64,000 bases of DNA from Streptomyces olivaceoviridis (GCF_014650115.1 NZ_BMUI01000002.1:62001-126000), one strand, 5' to 3'. Counted from the stretch's first letter, positions 18,061-28,104 are shown. The notes: generated from the letters alone by a model not told the origin. Numbers and translations are program-made.

Positions 18061-18144
18061 ACCCCGGCTCACGCCCGGGACCGAGCACCCGTACTCATGC
18101 GCGGACCCCGGCTCACGCCCGGCTGAGTACCCGTACTCATGCGC
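18061..18144. repeat. Imperfect tandem 40-42 bp repeat with GTACTC palindrome
   Basis: Copy 1 (18061-18102) and copy 2 (18105-18144) share ACCCCGGCTCACGCCCGG and CCCGTACTCATGCGC, differing only in the middle. In copy 2 the change creates a perfect palindrome, TGAGTAC-CC-GTACTCA (18124-18139). The repeat sits just upstream of the small membrane-protein gene at 18175 and probably carries its operator. The rest of the 319-base gap after allR (17856-18174) shows no gene or other structure I can support. Confidence 0.6.
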
Positions 18145-18174
18145 CCCTCCCGCCCCCGCGGGCAGGGTGGCGGT

Positions 18175-18597
18175 ATGGACCTCCCCGTCTCCCCGCCGGC
18201 CTTCGACGCCACCGCCGGTCCCGGACCCCGCCGCCGTGCCGACCGGGGTGCCGACGTCGGAGCCGGGTGCGGGCTGGTGCTCCTGGAGCTGGTCGCCCTG
18301 GTGGTGGTCTTCGGGCTCTGGGTGTTGTCCGGGTGGACCTTCGACACGGCCGAGACCGTCACGCCCGACCCGTTGTGGAACTACCTGGCCGCCGCCGGCG
18401 CGGTCGGCGTCCTCGCACTGGCGGCGGGCCTGATCGCCGCGTGGGCCGGTGCCGTCGTCACGGTGGCCACCCAGGCCGTCATGGCCGCCCTGGTGTGCCT
18501 CGTCGTCTTCGGCGGGGCCGCCGCGCAGTCCCACCAGGACCAGGTCTGCCGGGACATGCCGTCGGCATCGGGCTGCCGGGGCGCCGAGCGGCCGTAG
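18175..18597 (+). CDS. Small membrane protein, possibly DUF6234 type
   Basis: A 140-residue protein with three or four hydrophobic segments: CGLVLLELVALVVVFGLWVL, then a segment starting LWNYLAAAGAVGVLAL, then a longer pair ending ALVCLVVFGGAAAQ. A basic N-terminus (PGPRRRADRG) precedes them and two cysteines lie in the outer C-terminal tail. It resembles Streptomyces proteins annotated DUF6234, from memory only. The function is unknown. The start at 18175 follows GGCAGGGTGG; an upstream ATG at 18139 would overlap the palindrome and is less likely. It converges on the next gene with only seven bases between stops. Confidence 0.7.
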   Translation: MDLPVSPPAFDATAGPGPRRRADRGADVGAGCGLVLLELVALVVVFGLWVLSGWTFDTAETVTPDPLWNYLAAAGAVGVLALAAGLIAAWAGAVVTVATQAVMAALVCLVVFGGAAAQSHQDQVCRDMPSASGCRGAERP

Positions 18598-18604
18598 CGG
18601 ACGG

Positions 18605-18931
18605 TCAGGCCCCGCCGTCCGGATCGTCCCGGCGCCGCGGGGCCCGGTCGCGGGGCGGTTCGCCGAACAGGTCCACCGCGTCACACACCTCGGACAGCCC
18701 CCGGGCCAGCGCGCTCATCGAGCCGATGGCGCCGGCGATCAGCAACAGGGAGCCGCGCAGGCGCGGGGTCTCCGGCAGGCCGCCGGCGGCCATCGCGGCC
18801 AGCGCCGCGAGTTCGTCCTCGGCTATCGCCCGGTCGGGGAAGTCCGCCGGTACCGCGGCGAGTTCGCGGCGCAACCGGGACACCGCGGTCCGCAGTTCCG
18901 CCACCCTCGGGTCCTCGTCGCTGCCGGTCAC
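18605..18931 (-). CDS. Small hypothetical protein, DUF5955-like
   Basis: The 108-residue acidic protein begins TGSDEDPRVAELRTAV and appears to be mostly helical: a heptad-like stretch (residues 8-35), a helix containing EDELAALAAMAAGG, and a hydrophobic helix SLLLIAGAIGSMSALA that may be buried rather than membrane-spanning. From memory this pattern matches Streptomyces DUF5955 proteins, which have no known function. The GTG at 18931 is preferred because it follows an AGAGG sequence; the open frame extends upstream to 19024. Confidence 0.6.
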   Translation of the reverse strand: MTGSDEDPRVAELRTAVSRLRRELAAVPADFPDRAIAEDELAALAAMAAGGLPETPRLRGSLLLIAGAIGSMSALARGLSEVCDAVDLFGEPPRDRAPRRRDDPDGGA

Positions 18932-19103
18932 CGGCCTCTGCCCCAAGCTCCGCAACACAGCCCTCCCCCCCTGCCACGGCCTCGTGCGCGGGCCAGTAAA
19001 CGCCACCCCGTGCGGGAGCGCCACAGCGCGGACCGAAATTCAGCCCAATGGAAGCGGCACCGGAAGACCGGCCGAATCCACGGCCGTCGGGTATGCAGGA
19101 CCC

Positions 19104-19712
19104 ATGACGGACAACCAGGATCTTCAGGGGGGCGTCGCGGGACTGCTGCTCGCCGCCGGCGGCGGCAGGCGGCTCGGCGGACGCCCCAAGGCACTGCTGC
19201 CGCACCGGGGCCGGCCGCTGGTCGAGCACGCGGTCGGGGTGCTGCGGGCGGCCGGATGCGAGCGGATCCACGTGGTGCTGGGCGCCGCGGCGGACGAGGT
19301 GCGCGACCGCGCCCGACTGGACGGCTGTGTGCTGGTGGACAACCCGGACTGGGCGGCGGGCATGGGCTCCTCGCTGCGCGCGGGGCTCGCCTCACTCGCC
19401 GGCACGGGCGTCCGCGCGGCCCTGGTGAGCCTGGTCGACCAGCCCGGCATCGGTCCGGCCGCGACGGCCCGGGTGCTCGGCGCCTGCGAGAACGAGACCT
19501 CCCTGGTCTCGGCCGCCTACGCGGGGGTACGCGGGCATCCAGTGCTGTTCGGTGCGGCGCACTGGGCGGGCATAGCGGAGACGGCCACCGGCGACCGCGG
19601 GGCGCGGGCCTACCTGACGGCGCACGAGGGGGAGATCCGGCTCGTGGAGTGCGCGGACGTCGCGGAGCCGTACGACATCGACACGGAGGCCGACCTGAGC
19701 CGCCTCCAGTGA
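19104..19712 (+). CDS. MobA/MocA-like nucleotidyltransferase
   Basis: The 202-residue protein has the nucleotidyltransferase signature LLLAAGGGRRLGGRPKALLP at residues 13-32, a conserved NPDWAAGMGSSLRAG loop near 80, and VSLVDQPGI near 113 carrying the metal-binding aspartate. Members called MocA attach CMP to molybdopterin for xanthine dehydrogenase-class enzymes. In this purine-degradation setting it plausibly matures the molybdenum cofactor of a xanthine dehydrogenase that is encoded outside the window. It is monocistronic and lies between the allantoin genes and malate synthase. Confidence 0.85.
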   Translation: MTDNQDLQGGVAGLLLAAGGGRRLGGRPKALLPHRGRPLVEHAVGVLRAAGCERIHVVLGAAADEVRDRARLDGCVLVDNPDWAAGMGSSLRAGLASLAGTGVRAALVSLVDQPGIGPAATARVLGACENETSLVSAAYAGVRGHPVLFGAAHWAGIAETATGDRGARAYLTAHEGEIRLVECADVAEPYDIDTEADLSRLQ

Positions 19713-19761
19713 CCGGGGTGGCACCGGGCGCCACCTTGCCTCGACCCGGAGATTCTCGACA

Positions 19762-19776
19762 TCAACAAACCATTGA
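19762..19776. promoter_or_regulatory. Degenerate TCAACA-type palindrome at malate synthase
   Basis: TCAACA-AAC-CATTGA keeps one perfect half-site and four of six bases in the other, relative to TCAACA-N3-TGTTGA at the catalase and urate promoters. The left half and spacer (TCAACAAAC) are identical to the catalase site. It ends two bases before the AllR-type pair. Confidence 0.45.
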
Positions 19777-19778
19777 AC

Positions 19779-19814
19779 TTCCACGATGAGGAAACTACTA
19801 TCCACTGATCAGAA
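19779..19814. promoter_or_regulatory. Paired AllR-type operator at malate synthase
   Basis: TTCCACGATGAGGAA (19779-19793) and ATCCACTGATCAGAA (19800-19814) have the same 15 + 6 + 15 geometry as the allR, hyi and gcl promoters. The pair ends 82 bases before the malate synthase start. It ties the glyoxylate-consuming enzyme to allantoin control. Confidence 0.7.
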
Positions 19815-19896
19815 GCGCCTGTCCGCACAGTCGGCGCTCACCGTCCTGTTCGTGCCCCTTGGCACCAGGTGCCACCGCTGAAGGAAGTGACAGCTC

Positions 19897-21522
<1,626 letters not shown>

Positions 21523-21534
21523 AGCCCTGCCCGT

Positions 21535-21569
21535 CCGGGCGGCCCGGGGGCGTCCCCCGGGCCGCCCGG
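21535..21569. terminator. Perfect 16-bp terminator hairpin
   Basis: The arms 21535-21550 and 21554-21569 are exactly complementary around a three-base loop (CGT). It sits between convergent malate synthase and the HipA-like gene and can end both transcripts. Confidence 0.85.
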
Positions 21570-21573
21570 CGGG

Positions 21574-22476
21574 TCAGCCCAGGTGTACCGACCAGTCCTG
21601 TTCCGCCGCCGGCTTGCCGTGCAGGTCGGGGACCCGCTTCAGCCAGTCCGGGCGGCCCGCCTGTGTCTTCGCGGTGCGGGCGGCCTCCTCGGCCGCCAGT
21701 TCCTCGCGGCTCGGGAAGTCGGTGGGCAGCCACTGGGGGGAGAGCCGGACCCGGTCCAGGAGGTAGCCGACGTAGGCGTCCCGGACGTCGTCGGGCGTGG
21801 CGAACCCGGCGTCCTCGGCGAGCCAGGCGTCCGGCACCTCGGCGACGATCCCGCGCAGCAGTTCCTCCGTCACCCGGGGCGCCAGTTCGGCGTCGGCGGC
21901 GCGCACGTCGGGGCCGTAGTGGCCGAGGGCGTGGTGCCGGAAGTCGTACCGCCGGCCCGGGGCCGTGGTGTCCCAGCGGTGGTGGAAGACGAGGGCGGCG
22001 CCGTGGTCGATCAGCCACAGGCGCGCGGGCGCGGTGCCGAGCGTGGGCCAGACCATCAGGTTGGAGCTGTGGACCGTGCGGTCGACGTTCACGGTCAGCG
22101 CGTCCAGCCAGACGATCCGGCCGGCCTCCAGCGGGTCCACCGGGAAGGTCCGGGCGATCTCCGGGGTGAAGTCCCGGGCGCCCGGCAGGTAGTCCATGCC
22201 GAGGTTGACGCCCGCGCTGGCGCTGTGCAGCTCGCGCACCTCCTGGTGCGGCTCGGCGGCGGCGATGGCCGGGTCGAAGTGCACGAGGACCAGCTCGGGG
22301 AAGCGCAGACCGAGCGCGCGGGCGAGTTCCCCGACGATGATCTCGGCGACCAGCGCCTTGTGCCCCTGCGCCGAGCCCGTGAACTTCACGACGTAGGTGC
22401 CGTCGTCGTCGGCCTCCACGACCCCGGGCACGGAGCCGCCGGAGTGGAGCGGGGTCACGTATCGAACAGCAGTCAC
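21574..22476 (-). CDS. HipA-like kinase-fold protein
   Basis: A 300-residue protein related to HipA-family kinases but without the HipB partner. The nucleotide-binding lysine is in GTYVVKFTGSAQGHKAL near residue 33, the catalytic-loop-like region is LDALTVNVDRTVHSSNLMVW near 140 (D-x-x-x-x-N), and LWLIDHGAALVFHH near 170 supplies the metal-binding aspartate. Actinobacterial proteins of this kind are annotated HipA family kinase, and their substrates are unknown. It lies just downstream of an IucA/IucC synthetase on the same strand with 32 bases between, so it may be cotranscribed. The GTG start is chosen at 22476; a GTG at 22488 is also possible. Confidence 0.72.
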   Translation of the reverse strand: MTAVRYVTPLHSGGSVPGVVEADDDGTYVVKFTGSAQGHKALVAEIIVGELARALGLRFPELVLVHFDPAIAAAEPHQEVRELHSASAGVNLGMDYLPGARDFTPEIARTFPVDPLEAGRIVWLDALTVNVDRTVHSSNLMVWPTLGTAPARLWLIDHGAALVFHHRWDTTAPGRRYDFRHHALGHYGPDVRAADAELAPRVTEELLRGIVAEVPDAWLAEDAGFATPDDVRDAYVGYLLDRVRLSPQWLPTDFPSREELAAEEAARTAKTQAGRPDWLKRVPDLHGKPAAEQDWSVHLG

Positions 22477-22508
22477 ATCGCGCAGCACACCGGCCAGAGT
22501 ACGGCAGG

Positions 22509-24008
22509 TCAGGCGCCGGCCAGCGGGTTCGGCAGCGGCAGGTAGCGGGCGTCCGCGCCGTCCGCGCCGGTCCAGCGCAGGAGCAGGTTGGTCTTGCCCG
22601 GCAGGGTGGGGGCGGTGAGCAGGGCGGGGATCTCGGGGAGGTCGTGACGGGCGAGTTCCCGGCGGGCGGCGGGCCAGGGGTCGAGGCCGGGATGGTGGTC
22701 GGCGAGGGCGCCGGCGATCTCGATGAGGTGGTTGACGACCAGGCAGTACACCAGCCGCTCCCAGCCGGCGGCCCGGGTCACGTCCGGCAGCAGCTTGGCG
22801 CCCTCCGCGTCCCGGAACAGGGCCTGCACGGGCGTACCGGCCGCGTCCACGGCGACCAGCGTGTTCTGGAGGTGGGCCTCCAGGACCACCCCGTGGTCGC
22901 CGAACGCGCTCAGGGCGGGCGGCACGACCTGCCGCAGGTACGCCTCCCACCAGGCGGCCGGGTCGGTGGCGGCGGCGAGCGGGCTGCCGTCGAAGCCCTC
23001 GGCGAGACCCGCCGCGAGCAGGGGGGTGGCGTCCGGCAGCAGATGCCCGCGCAGCCCGTCGCGGACCAGGACGGCCAGTTCCTCGAAGGCGAACGCGGCG
23101 GTGCGGTAGCCGCGGTCGCCGAGCCAGGCCGCGGGCGGGCCCATCGCCGCGAAGGCGTGCCGGACCGCGGTGTCGGTGCGGCGCAGTTTCCGCAGGTCGT
23201 GGCGCCACAGTCGGCGGATGTCGTTGGTGATGCGGACGTCCAGGCTGAACTTCAGGAACAGATCGCGGCGCGGCTCGTACACCGTGCGGACGGCGGCCGT
23301 GGGCCAGGTGTCGAACGGGGTCGTGCCCAGCCGCAGCAGCCGCCCGTCGGCGAAGGCGGGCGCGAGATCGCGGGCGACGAGGTCGAGCTGCCAGGGGTGG
23401 GCGGGCAGCAGCCGGTAGCCGGGCGGGGCGGTGCCGAGGGCGTCCAGGGCCCGGGTGTCGCCCTCCTCGGCCACCTGGTCCTCGCGGACGCCGAGCAGCG
23501 TCAGCGGGAACCGGGCGTGCGCCTCGGGGGCGTACGGCAGCCAGGACGCGACCGGGCCGCCGCCGCGCGCCTTGGGGGCCGGGTGGTGGGGGTGGCCGGT
23601 GAGCAGGGACTGCTCGGAGCGCAGATACGGGTCCTCGGGCGCCGTGGCCCGGGCGCGGGCGGTGAGCAGGGCGGCGATCGCGTCCCGGCTGTCGATCATC
23701 TCGGCGGGCAGGTCGCCGCCGGGCAGTCCGGTGTGCCGGCGCAGCTCCTCGGCGACCAGTTTGACCAGCTCCGAGTGGCCGATGCGGCGCCAGTCCCCGG
23801 CCGTGTACAGCTCGGGGTCGGCGGGGCGCCGACCGGGGCGCACCCGCAGCAGCCGGCCGTCCGGCAGCCGGTGGACGCGGCGGTCCCCGGCGTCCGGGAG
23901 CGGTTCGGCGACCTCCCGCAGCAGGCAGTTGAGCAGGGGCGCGGTCGCGTACGCGTCGGCACGGCGGCCGACGGCACCATGGGGGGGTGTGAGGTCCACG
24001 CGATCCAT
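22509..24008 (-). CDS. IucA/IucC-family NIS siderophore synthetase
   Basis: A 499-residue NRPS-independent siderophore synthetase, which adenylates a carboxylate and condenses it with an amine or alcohol. All signature elements are visible: GHPHHPAPKARGG near 138, LLPAHPWQLDL near 205, FLKFSLDVRITNDIRRL near 255, VLEAHLQNTLVAV near 385 and ALFRDAEGAKLL near 405. The C-terminal part matches the FhuF-like iron-reductase-shaped domain of the family. It is divergent from a second synthetase, and the 131 bases between them contain no recognisable iron box. No exporter, hydroxylase or acyltransferase of a siderophore pathway is adjacent. Confidence 0.9.
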   Translation of the reverse strand: MDRVDLTPPHGAVGRRADAYATAPLLNCLLREVAEPLPDAGDRRVHRLPDGRLLRVRPGRRPADPELYTAGDWRRIGHSELVKLVAEELRRHTGLPGGDLPAEMIDSRDAIAALLTARARATAPEDPYLRSEQSLLTGHPHHPAPKARGGGPVASWLPYAPEAHARFPLTLLGVREDQVAEEGDTRALDALGTAPPGYRLLPAHPWQLDLVARDLAPAFADGRLLRLGTTPFDTWPTAAVRTVYEPRRDLFLKFSLDVRITNDIRRLWRHDLRKLRRTDTAVRHAFAAMGPPAAWLGDRGYRTAAFAFEELAVLVRDGLRGHLLPDATPLLAAGLAEGFDGSPLAAATDPAAWWEAYLRQVVPPALSAFGDHGVVLEAHLQNTLVAVDAAGTPVQALFRDAEGAKLLPDVTRAAGWERLVYCLVVNHLIEIAGALADHHPGLDPWPAARRELARHDLPEIPALLTAPTLPGKTNLLLRWTGADGADARYLPLPNPLAGA

Positions 24009-24139
24009 TCGTTCTTCGTCCAGGGGGCCCGCGGTCTTCCCCGGGGCACGCCGGGTGCGCCCTGCGGGAGCCGGTGACGATCAGTATGGCTGCCGTCCCG
24101 GACAATCGTGCCGTGGCCCGTGTACCCGAGGAGCCGACC

Positions 24140-25663
24140 GTGCACCGTCCCCCGACCGCCGACGCCGAGATCGCCGAGGAGCTGGCCGCCGTCCGGCCCG
24201 CGCTGCTGCCCCGGTACGCGGCGGAGTTGCCCGGTGCCCGCGCCGCCGTGCTGACCCGGCTGTGGCGGGCGCTGGCCCATGAGCCGCTGCCGTGGCTGTC
24301 CGGCCGGGTGTCCGGGGCGGACGGCCTCGCCCTGCGCCTGACCGACGGGCGGACCCTGCACGGGCCGCACGCGGATCCGTACGCCACGAGCGCGTACGTC
24401 ACCGCCGTACGGCTGGACCGGGAGCGGTACGACGATCCGGCGCGGCTGATGACCGCGCTCGGGGTGCCGCACGCGTCCGCCTTCGCCGCGGAGCTGGCGC
24501 ACAGCGTGGCCTCGCTGGCGCTGTCCCGGGCCGGCGCCGATCACCCGAAGCAGTGGCCGGTGCGGGGCGGCGGCAGGGACTGGGAGTGGGAGCAGCGGGT
24601 GGTGGACGGGCACCCGTACCACCCCAACTGCCGTTCCCGGCCCGGCTTCTCGGTGGCGGACCAGCTCGCGTACGCACCCGAGCACGGGCCGGTGGTGGAG
24701 CTGGGGACGGTTCCGGTGCCGGCGGACGGGTGCCTGGTGTCCGGTGACTGGCCGGCCGAGCTCCGCGACGGCGACCGGATCCTGGTGCCGGTCCACCCCT
24801 GGCAGGCCGCGCACGTGCTGGGGCGGTCGTACGCCCCCTGGCGCACCGCCCGTCCGCTGATGTCCCTGCGCACGCTGGCGGTGCCCGGCGGCCCGCACGT
24901 GAAGACCGCGCTGAGCGCCCGGCTGACGTCGTCGGTGCGGGACATCTCGGTGTACTCGGTGCGGGCCGCGGCGCCGCTGTCCGCGTTCGCCGAGGACCTG
25001 GCGGCGCGCACGGACGGCCTGCTGCACATCACCCGCACGCTGGGCGCGGTCACGGCCCACTCCCCCGACCTGGCCGCGCTGCTGCGGGAGTCGCCGGAGG
25101 TGTACGCCGGTCCCGGTGAACACGTCCTCCCGGTGGCCGCCCTCGCCACCACGTCCCTGCCCGGCTCACCCGCCTGGCTGGCCGCGTTCGCCCGGCTGGC
25201 GCTCACGGTGGGCCTGCGGCTGCTGGATCTCGGCGTGGCCCTGGAGGCCCACGGCCAGAACCTGCTGGTCGTCCTGTCGGCCGACGGCACCCCGCTGCGC
25301 CTGGTCTACCGCGACCTGGCCGACATCCGGATCAGCCCGGCCCGCCTGACCCGCCACGGCATCACCCCGCCCGCGCTCACCGGCCGCCTGATCACCGACG
25401 ACGCCACCACCCTGCGCCGCAAACTGTTCGGCTCCCTGGTCGCGGGGGCCCTGGCGGGCACGGCCGGCTCGGCCCCCGCACTGGGCGCCGCGCTGCGGGG
25501 CGCCCTGCCCGGCCTGCCGTCCGGCCCGGACCTGGCGTCCCTGCGCGAGGACCCGCTTCCGGCGAAGGCGTTGACGCTGATGCGTCTTTCGCCCGACCGG
25601 GCGGGAGACATCTGGACGTCCCTGCCTCATCCCCGCACGGTGCCGTTCCCGGTCCAGGGCTGA
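24140..25663 (+). CDS. Second IucA/IucC-family NIS synthetase
   Basis: The 507-residue protein belongs to the same family as its divergent neighbour but is clearly a different subtype. Its ATP-site motif reads DGHPYHPNCRSRPGF, with arginine where the family usually has lysine. The other motifs are intact: LVPVHPWQAAHVL near 222, VKTALSARLTSSVRDIS near 255, VALEAHGQNLLVVL near 370 and LVYRDLADIRIS near 390. The GTG at 24140 follows GAGGAG by six bases and is preferred over upstream starts at 24074 and 24086. Together the two enzymes could act in sequence on one dicarboxylate or citrate scaffold. Confidence 0.9.
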   Translation: MHRPPTADAEIAEELAAVRPALLPRYAAELPGARAAVLTRLWRALAHEPLPWLSGRVSGADGLALRLTDGRTLHGPHADPYATSAYVTAVRLDRERYDDPARLMTALGVPHASAFAAELAHSVASLALSRAGADHPKQWPVRGGGRDWEWEQRVVDGHPYHPNCRSRPGFSVADQLAYAPEHGPVVELGTVPVPADGCLVSGDWPAELRDGDRILVPVHPWQAAHVLGRSYAPWRTARPLMSLRTLAVPGGPHVKTALSARLTSSVRDISVYSVRAAAPLSAFAEDLAARTDGLLHITRTLGAVTAHSPDLAALLRESPEVYAGPGEHVLPVAALATTSLPGSPAWLAAFARLALTVGLRLLDLGVALEAHGQNLLVVLSADGTPLRLVYRDLADIRISPARLTRHGITPPALTGRLITDDATTLRRKLFGSLVAGALAGTAGSAPALGAALRGALPGLPSGPDLASLREDPLPAKALTLMRLSPDRAGDIWTSLPHPRTVPFPVQG

Positions 25664-25769
25664 TTTCGCGTCATGTTCGGTGACTGAAAATGCCATTGTT
25701 CTCCGACGCGCCGTCCGGCGGTGTACCCCTGATGAGCCAGTCAGGACACGACAGTTTCGAGAGCAGCAG

Positions 25770-27311
25770 ATGACCGACGACGACCGCAGTGACAGCCTGA
25801 TGTCGCCGATCCAGCCCGAACAGCTGGATCCGGGGGCCGTGATCGCCCAGTCGCTCGACAACCAATGGGTCCCCGCGCAGCTCACCCGGAAGATGATCGA
25901 ACGCGGGGAGTCCCTGGACCAGGTCGACCGCCAACGCGTGCGGGAGGTGCGGGCCGAGTACTTCCGCAGCCTCATCAACGCCAGCCAGGTCGTGATCAAC
26001 CGGGCCTACTTCTACAACAACGACGCGATCAGCCGCGACCTCGTCGAGGAGGGGGAGGCCCGCGCGGCGCACCGCAAGCTGCTCGCCTCGGGCGCGATCG
26101 TCCCCTTCCTGCTGCGCGAACGCCACCCGGCCGAGGATCCGCCCGCCCACCTCCACCTGCGCCAGGAGGGCTTCACCGCCTGGCAGGAGACGCTGGCGGG
26201 CATGTCGGCGGACGAGCGGGTGCGCTGTGTGCGCATGTCCTGGGACGACTCCGCCGGCGACCAGGAGAACCTGAACCGCACCCGGATACGGCTCTACCAG
26301 CCGTTCACGGAGAAGGTCCAGGGACTCACGGCCAAGGACATCGACATCCTCGCCGCGCAGGTCGGCGTGGCCCGCGAGGACACGGACCGGTTCGGCGAAC
26401 GGCTCGGCGAGGTCGTCGCGTTCAGCAACGGCCTCAGCGTGCGCAGGCAGCAGGTCGTGCGCAACACCCTGTACGAGGAGTTCGTGACCGTCCCGGGCAC
26501 GAACGTGGCGGAGGGCAGGTACGACCGCGCCAAGCCCTTCGCGGCGGAGATCAAACAGCTCCTGGACCTCATCTACAACGTCAACCTGGCCGACGCACTG
26601 GGGCGTTACCCCCTCACACCGGTCGGCAGCCTGCGCCGCGTGGTGCTCCAGGAGGCCCGCGAGGCCACGTCCTCCACCGTCGGTGTCGTCCAGGACCCGG
26701 AGCGGCTGCTGACGTTCCTGCGGCAGCAGACCTTCGCCGTCGTGCAGGACCACCTGACGCCCCAGGCGGTGAACGACCTGACGCTGCACGACATCTGGCG
26801 GCTGCGGCAGACCCCCGCCTGGAACTCCTACATCAAGGCGTTCGGCGCGCTGACCTCCGCGCCGGAGACCTTCCACGACGGCGTCGGGCAGGTCTTCGAC
26901 TCCTACGTCCGGCTCAACAAGGAGATCCTCCGGCTCGCGCGGGAGCGCCGGCAGGCCCGGCCGGCCCCCTGGCGCCCGGTGGTGGAGGTCGTCGTCACGG
27001 TGGGCGCGGCCGTGTTCACCGCCGTCAGCGGCAACGACATCTGGGAGGTGGCCGGTACTGTCCTGCCGCTCACGGTGAGCGGTTCGCTGACCGGCTCGGT
27101 GCAGTTGGTGCTGCGCAACCACATCGCCGGACGGCAGGAACAGAGGTTCGCCCGCGAGATCGCCTCCGTACGACTGGCGAGTGAACGAGAATGGGCGCAG
27201 TTCCACGACCTGGTGCGGCGGCTGCCCGGCTACCGGGACACGGCGGGCCCGGTTCCGGCGGGCACCGCCTCGACGACCACCCAGGACAACGAGGACCTGC
27301 CCGACTACTGA
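25770..27311 (+). CDS. Uncharacterised protein with C-terminal membrane hairpin
   Basis: I do not recognise this 513-residue protein. It is rich in charged helices over residues 20-390 (for example QLTRKMIERGESLDQVDRQ and RFGERLGEVVAFSNGLSVR). Two hydrophobic segments follow at about 402-418 (VVEVVVTVGAAVFTAVSG) and 424-445 (VAGTVLPLTVSGSLTGSVQL), then a basic helix and an acidic tail. The bulk is therefore probably cytoplasmic and tethered by the hairpin. There is no signal peptide and no nucleotide-binding motif. The Nudix gene starts 49 bases downstream on the same strand, so the two probably form a pair. The start at 25770 is preferred to the open frame from 25680. Confidence 0.75.
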   Translation: MTDDDRSDSLMSPIQPEQLDPGAVIAQSLDNQWVPAQLTRKMIERGESLDQVDRQRVREVRAEYFRSLINASQVVINRAYFYNNDAISRDLVEEGEARAAHRKLLASGAIVPFLLRERHPAEDPPAHLHLRQEGFTAWQETLAGMSADERVRCVRMSWDDSAGDQENLNRTRIRLYQPFTEKVQGLTAKDIDILAAQVGVAREDTDRFGERLGEVVAFSNGLSVRRQQVVRNTLYEEFVTVPGTNVAEGRYDRAKPFAAEIKQLLDLIYNVNLADALGRYPLTPVGSLRRVVLQEAREATSSTVGVVQDPERLLTFLRQQTFAVVQDHLTPQAVNDLTLHDIWRLRQTPAWNSYIKAFGALTSAPETFHDGVGQVFDSYVRLNKEILRLARERRQARPAPWRPVVEVVVTVGAAVFTAVSGNDIWEVAGTVLPLTVSGSLTGSVQLVLRNHIAGRQEQRFAREIASVRLASEREWAQFHDLVRRLPGYRDTAGPVPAGTASTTTQDNEDLPDY

Positions 27312-27360
27312 CGGACCGACGAGCCGGAGTACCCCTTTGCCCAGCCTGCCGAGGCCCCCG

Positions 27361-28104
27361 ATGAACCGTTACGAGGCACTGCGCCGGGACGTCCCGGAGT
27401 GGTTCCGCGACGATCCCGAAGGGGTCCGGATCCTCACGGACCCGGCGCTGATCCGCGACGCCCGCCGCCAGGTGACCATGGCCGGACAGAGCGGTCGCGG
27501 CGGCCTGTTCGGGGCCCTGTGCGCACGGCTGCGGGCCGTGCTGCGGCCGGTTCCGGCGGGTGTGGTGTCGGCCGGCCGCTACCTGTGGTACCTGCGCGAC
27601 CCGGTGCGCTTCCCCGACGGCCGCCTCGGCCTGTACGACCGGATCCTGCCGCCCCCGGGTTCCTCCCCCGGCGTGGTGGTCCTGCCGCTGCTCGGTCCCG
27701 AGAGGAGAGTCGTGCTGATCGAGCACCACCGGCACGCGACCCGGAGCCGGCACTGGGAGGTGGTGCGCGGCTTCGGGGAGCCGGGCGCGACACCCACCGA
27801 GAACGTCACCCGGGAACTGCGGGAGGAGATCGCGACCACGCCGACGGAGGTGATCCCGCTGGGCGAACTGCACCCCGACACCGGGCTGCTCGCCCACGAG
27901 GTCCTGCTCTACGCGGCGTCCGTGGACGGCATCGGCGCGGTCGAGCGGGGCGAGGCGATCCACCGTGCCGTCACGGTGACGCCGGCCGAGGCGGAGGAGA
28001 TGGTGGCCGACGGGCGGATCACCGACGGCTTCACGATCGCCGCGCTCTACCGGGCCCGCCTGGCAGGCGTGTTCGGGACCCCGGCGCCGGACGACGGGAG
28101 CTGA
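27361..28104 (+). CDS. Nudix hydrolase-like protein with N-terminal extension
   Basis: A 247-residue protein whose residues about 100-240 form a Nudix domain of the ADP-sugar pyrophosphatase type. The box reads GFGEPGATPTENVTRELREE: the metal-binding RELREE is intact, but the first conserved glutamate is alanine and the closing glycine is missing (EEIATT), so activity is uncertain. The first 100 residues (VPEWFRDDPEGVRILTDP and a helical segment) are not part of a standard Nudix fold. It follows the unknown membrane-hairpin protein and is likely cotranscribed with it. It could hydrolyse, or merely bind, an ADP-ribose-like nucleotide. Confidence 0.8.
   Translation: MNRYEALRRDVPEWFRDDPEGVRILTDPALIRDARRQVTMAGQSGRGGLFGALCARLRAVLRPVPAGVVSAGRYLWYLRDPVRFPDGRLGLYDRILPPPGSSPGVVVLPLLGPERRVVLIEHHRHATRSRHWEVVRGFGEPGATPTENVTRELREEIATTPTEVIPLGELHPDTGLLAHEVLLYAASVDGIGAVERGEAIHRAVTVTPAEAEEMVADGRITDGFTIAALYRARLAGVFGTPAPDDGS

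Noticed and set aside
18061..18144. Tandem repeats considered as a CRISPR array
   Set aside because: Only two copies, unequal in length, with a two-base gap and no cas genes.
19039..19053. TTCAGCCCAATGGAA before the MocA-like gene as a further AllR site
   Set aside because: It matches only the outer bases and has no partner 21 bp away.
24009..24139. Iron box between the divergent NIS synthetases
   Set aside because: No stretch resembling the TTAGGTTAGGCTCACCTAA form was found in the 131 bases.
25671..27206. Long antisense open frame of 511 codons opposite the unknown membrane-hairpin gene
   Set aside because: It is antisense to a gene with sensible codon use and its product is low-complexity Arg/Val/Asp-rich without motifs, as expected in very GC-rich DNA.
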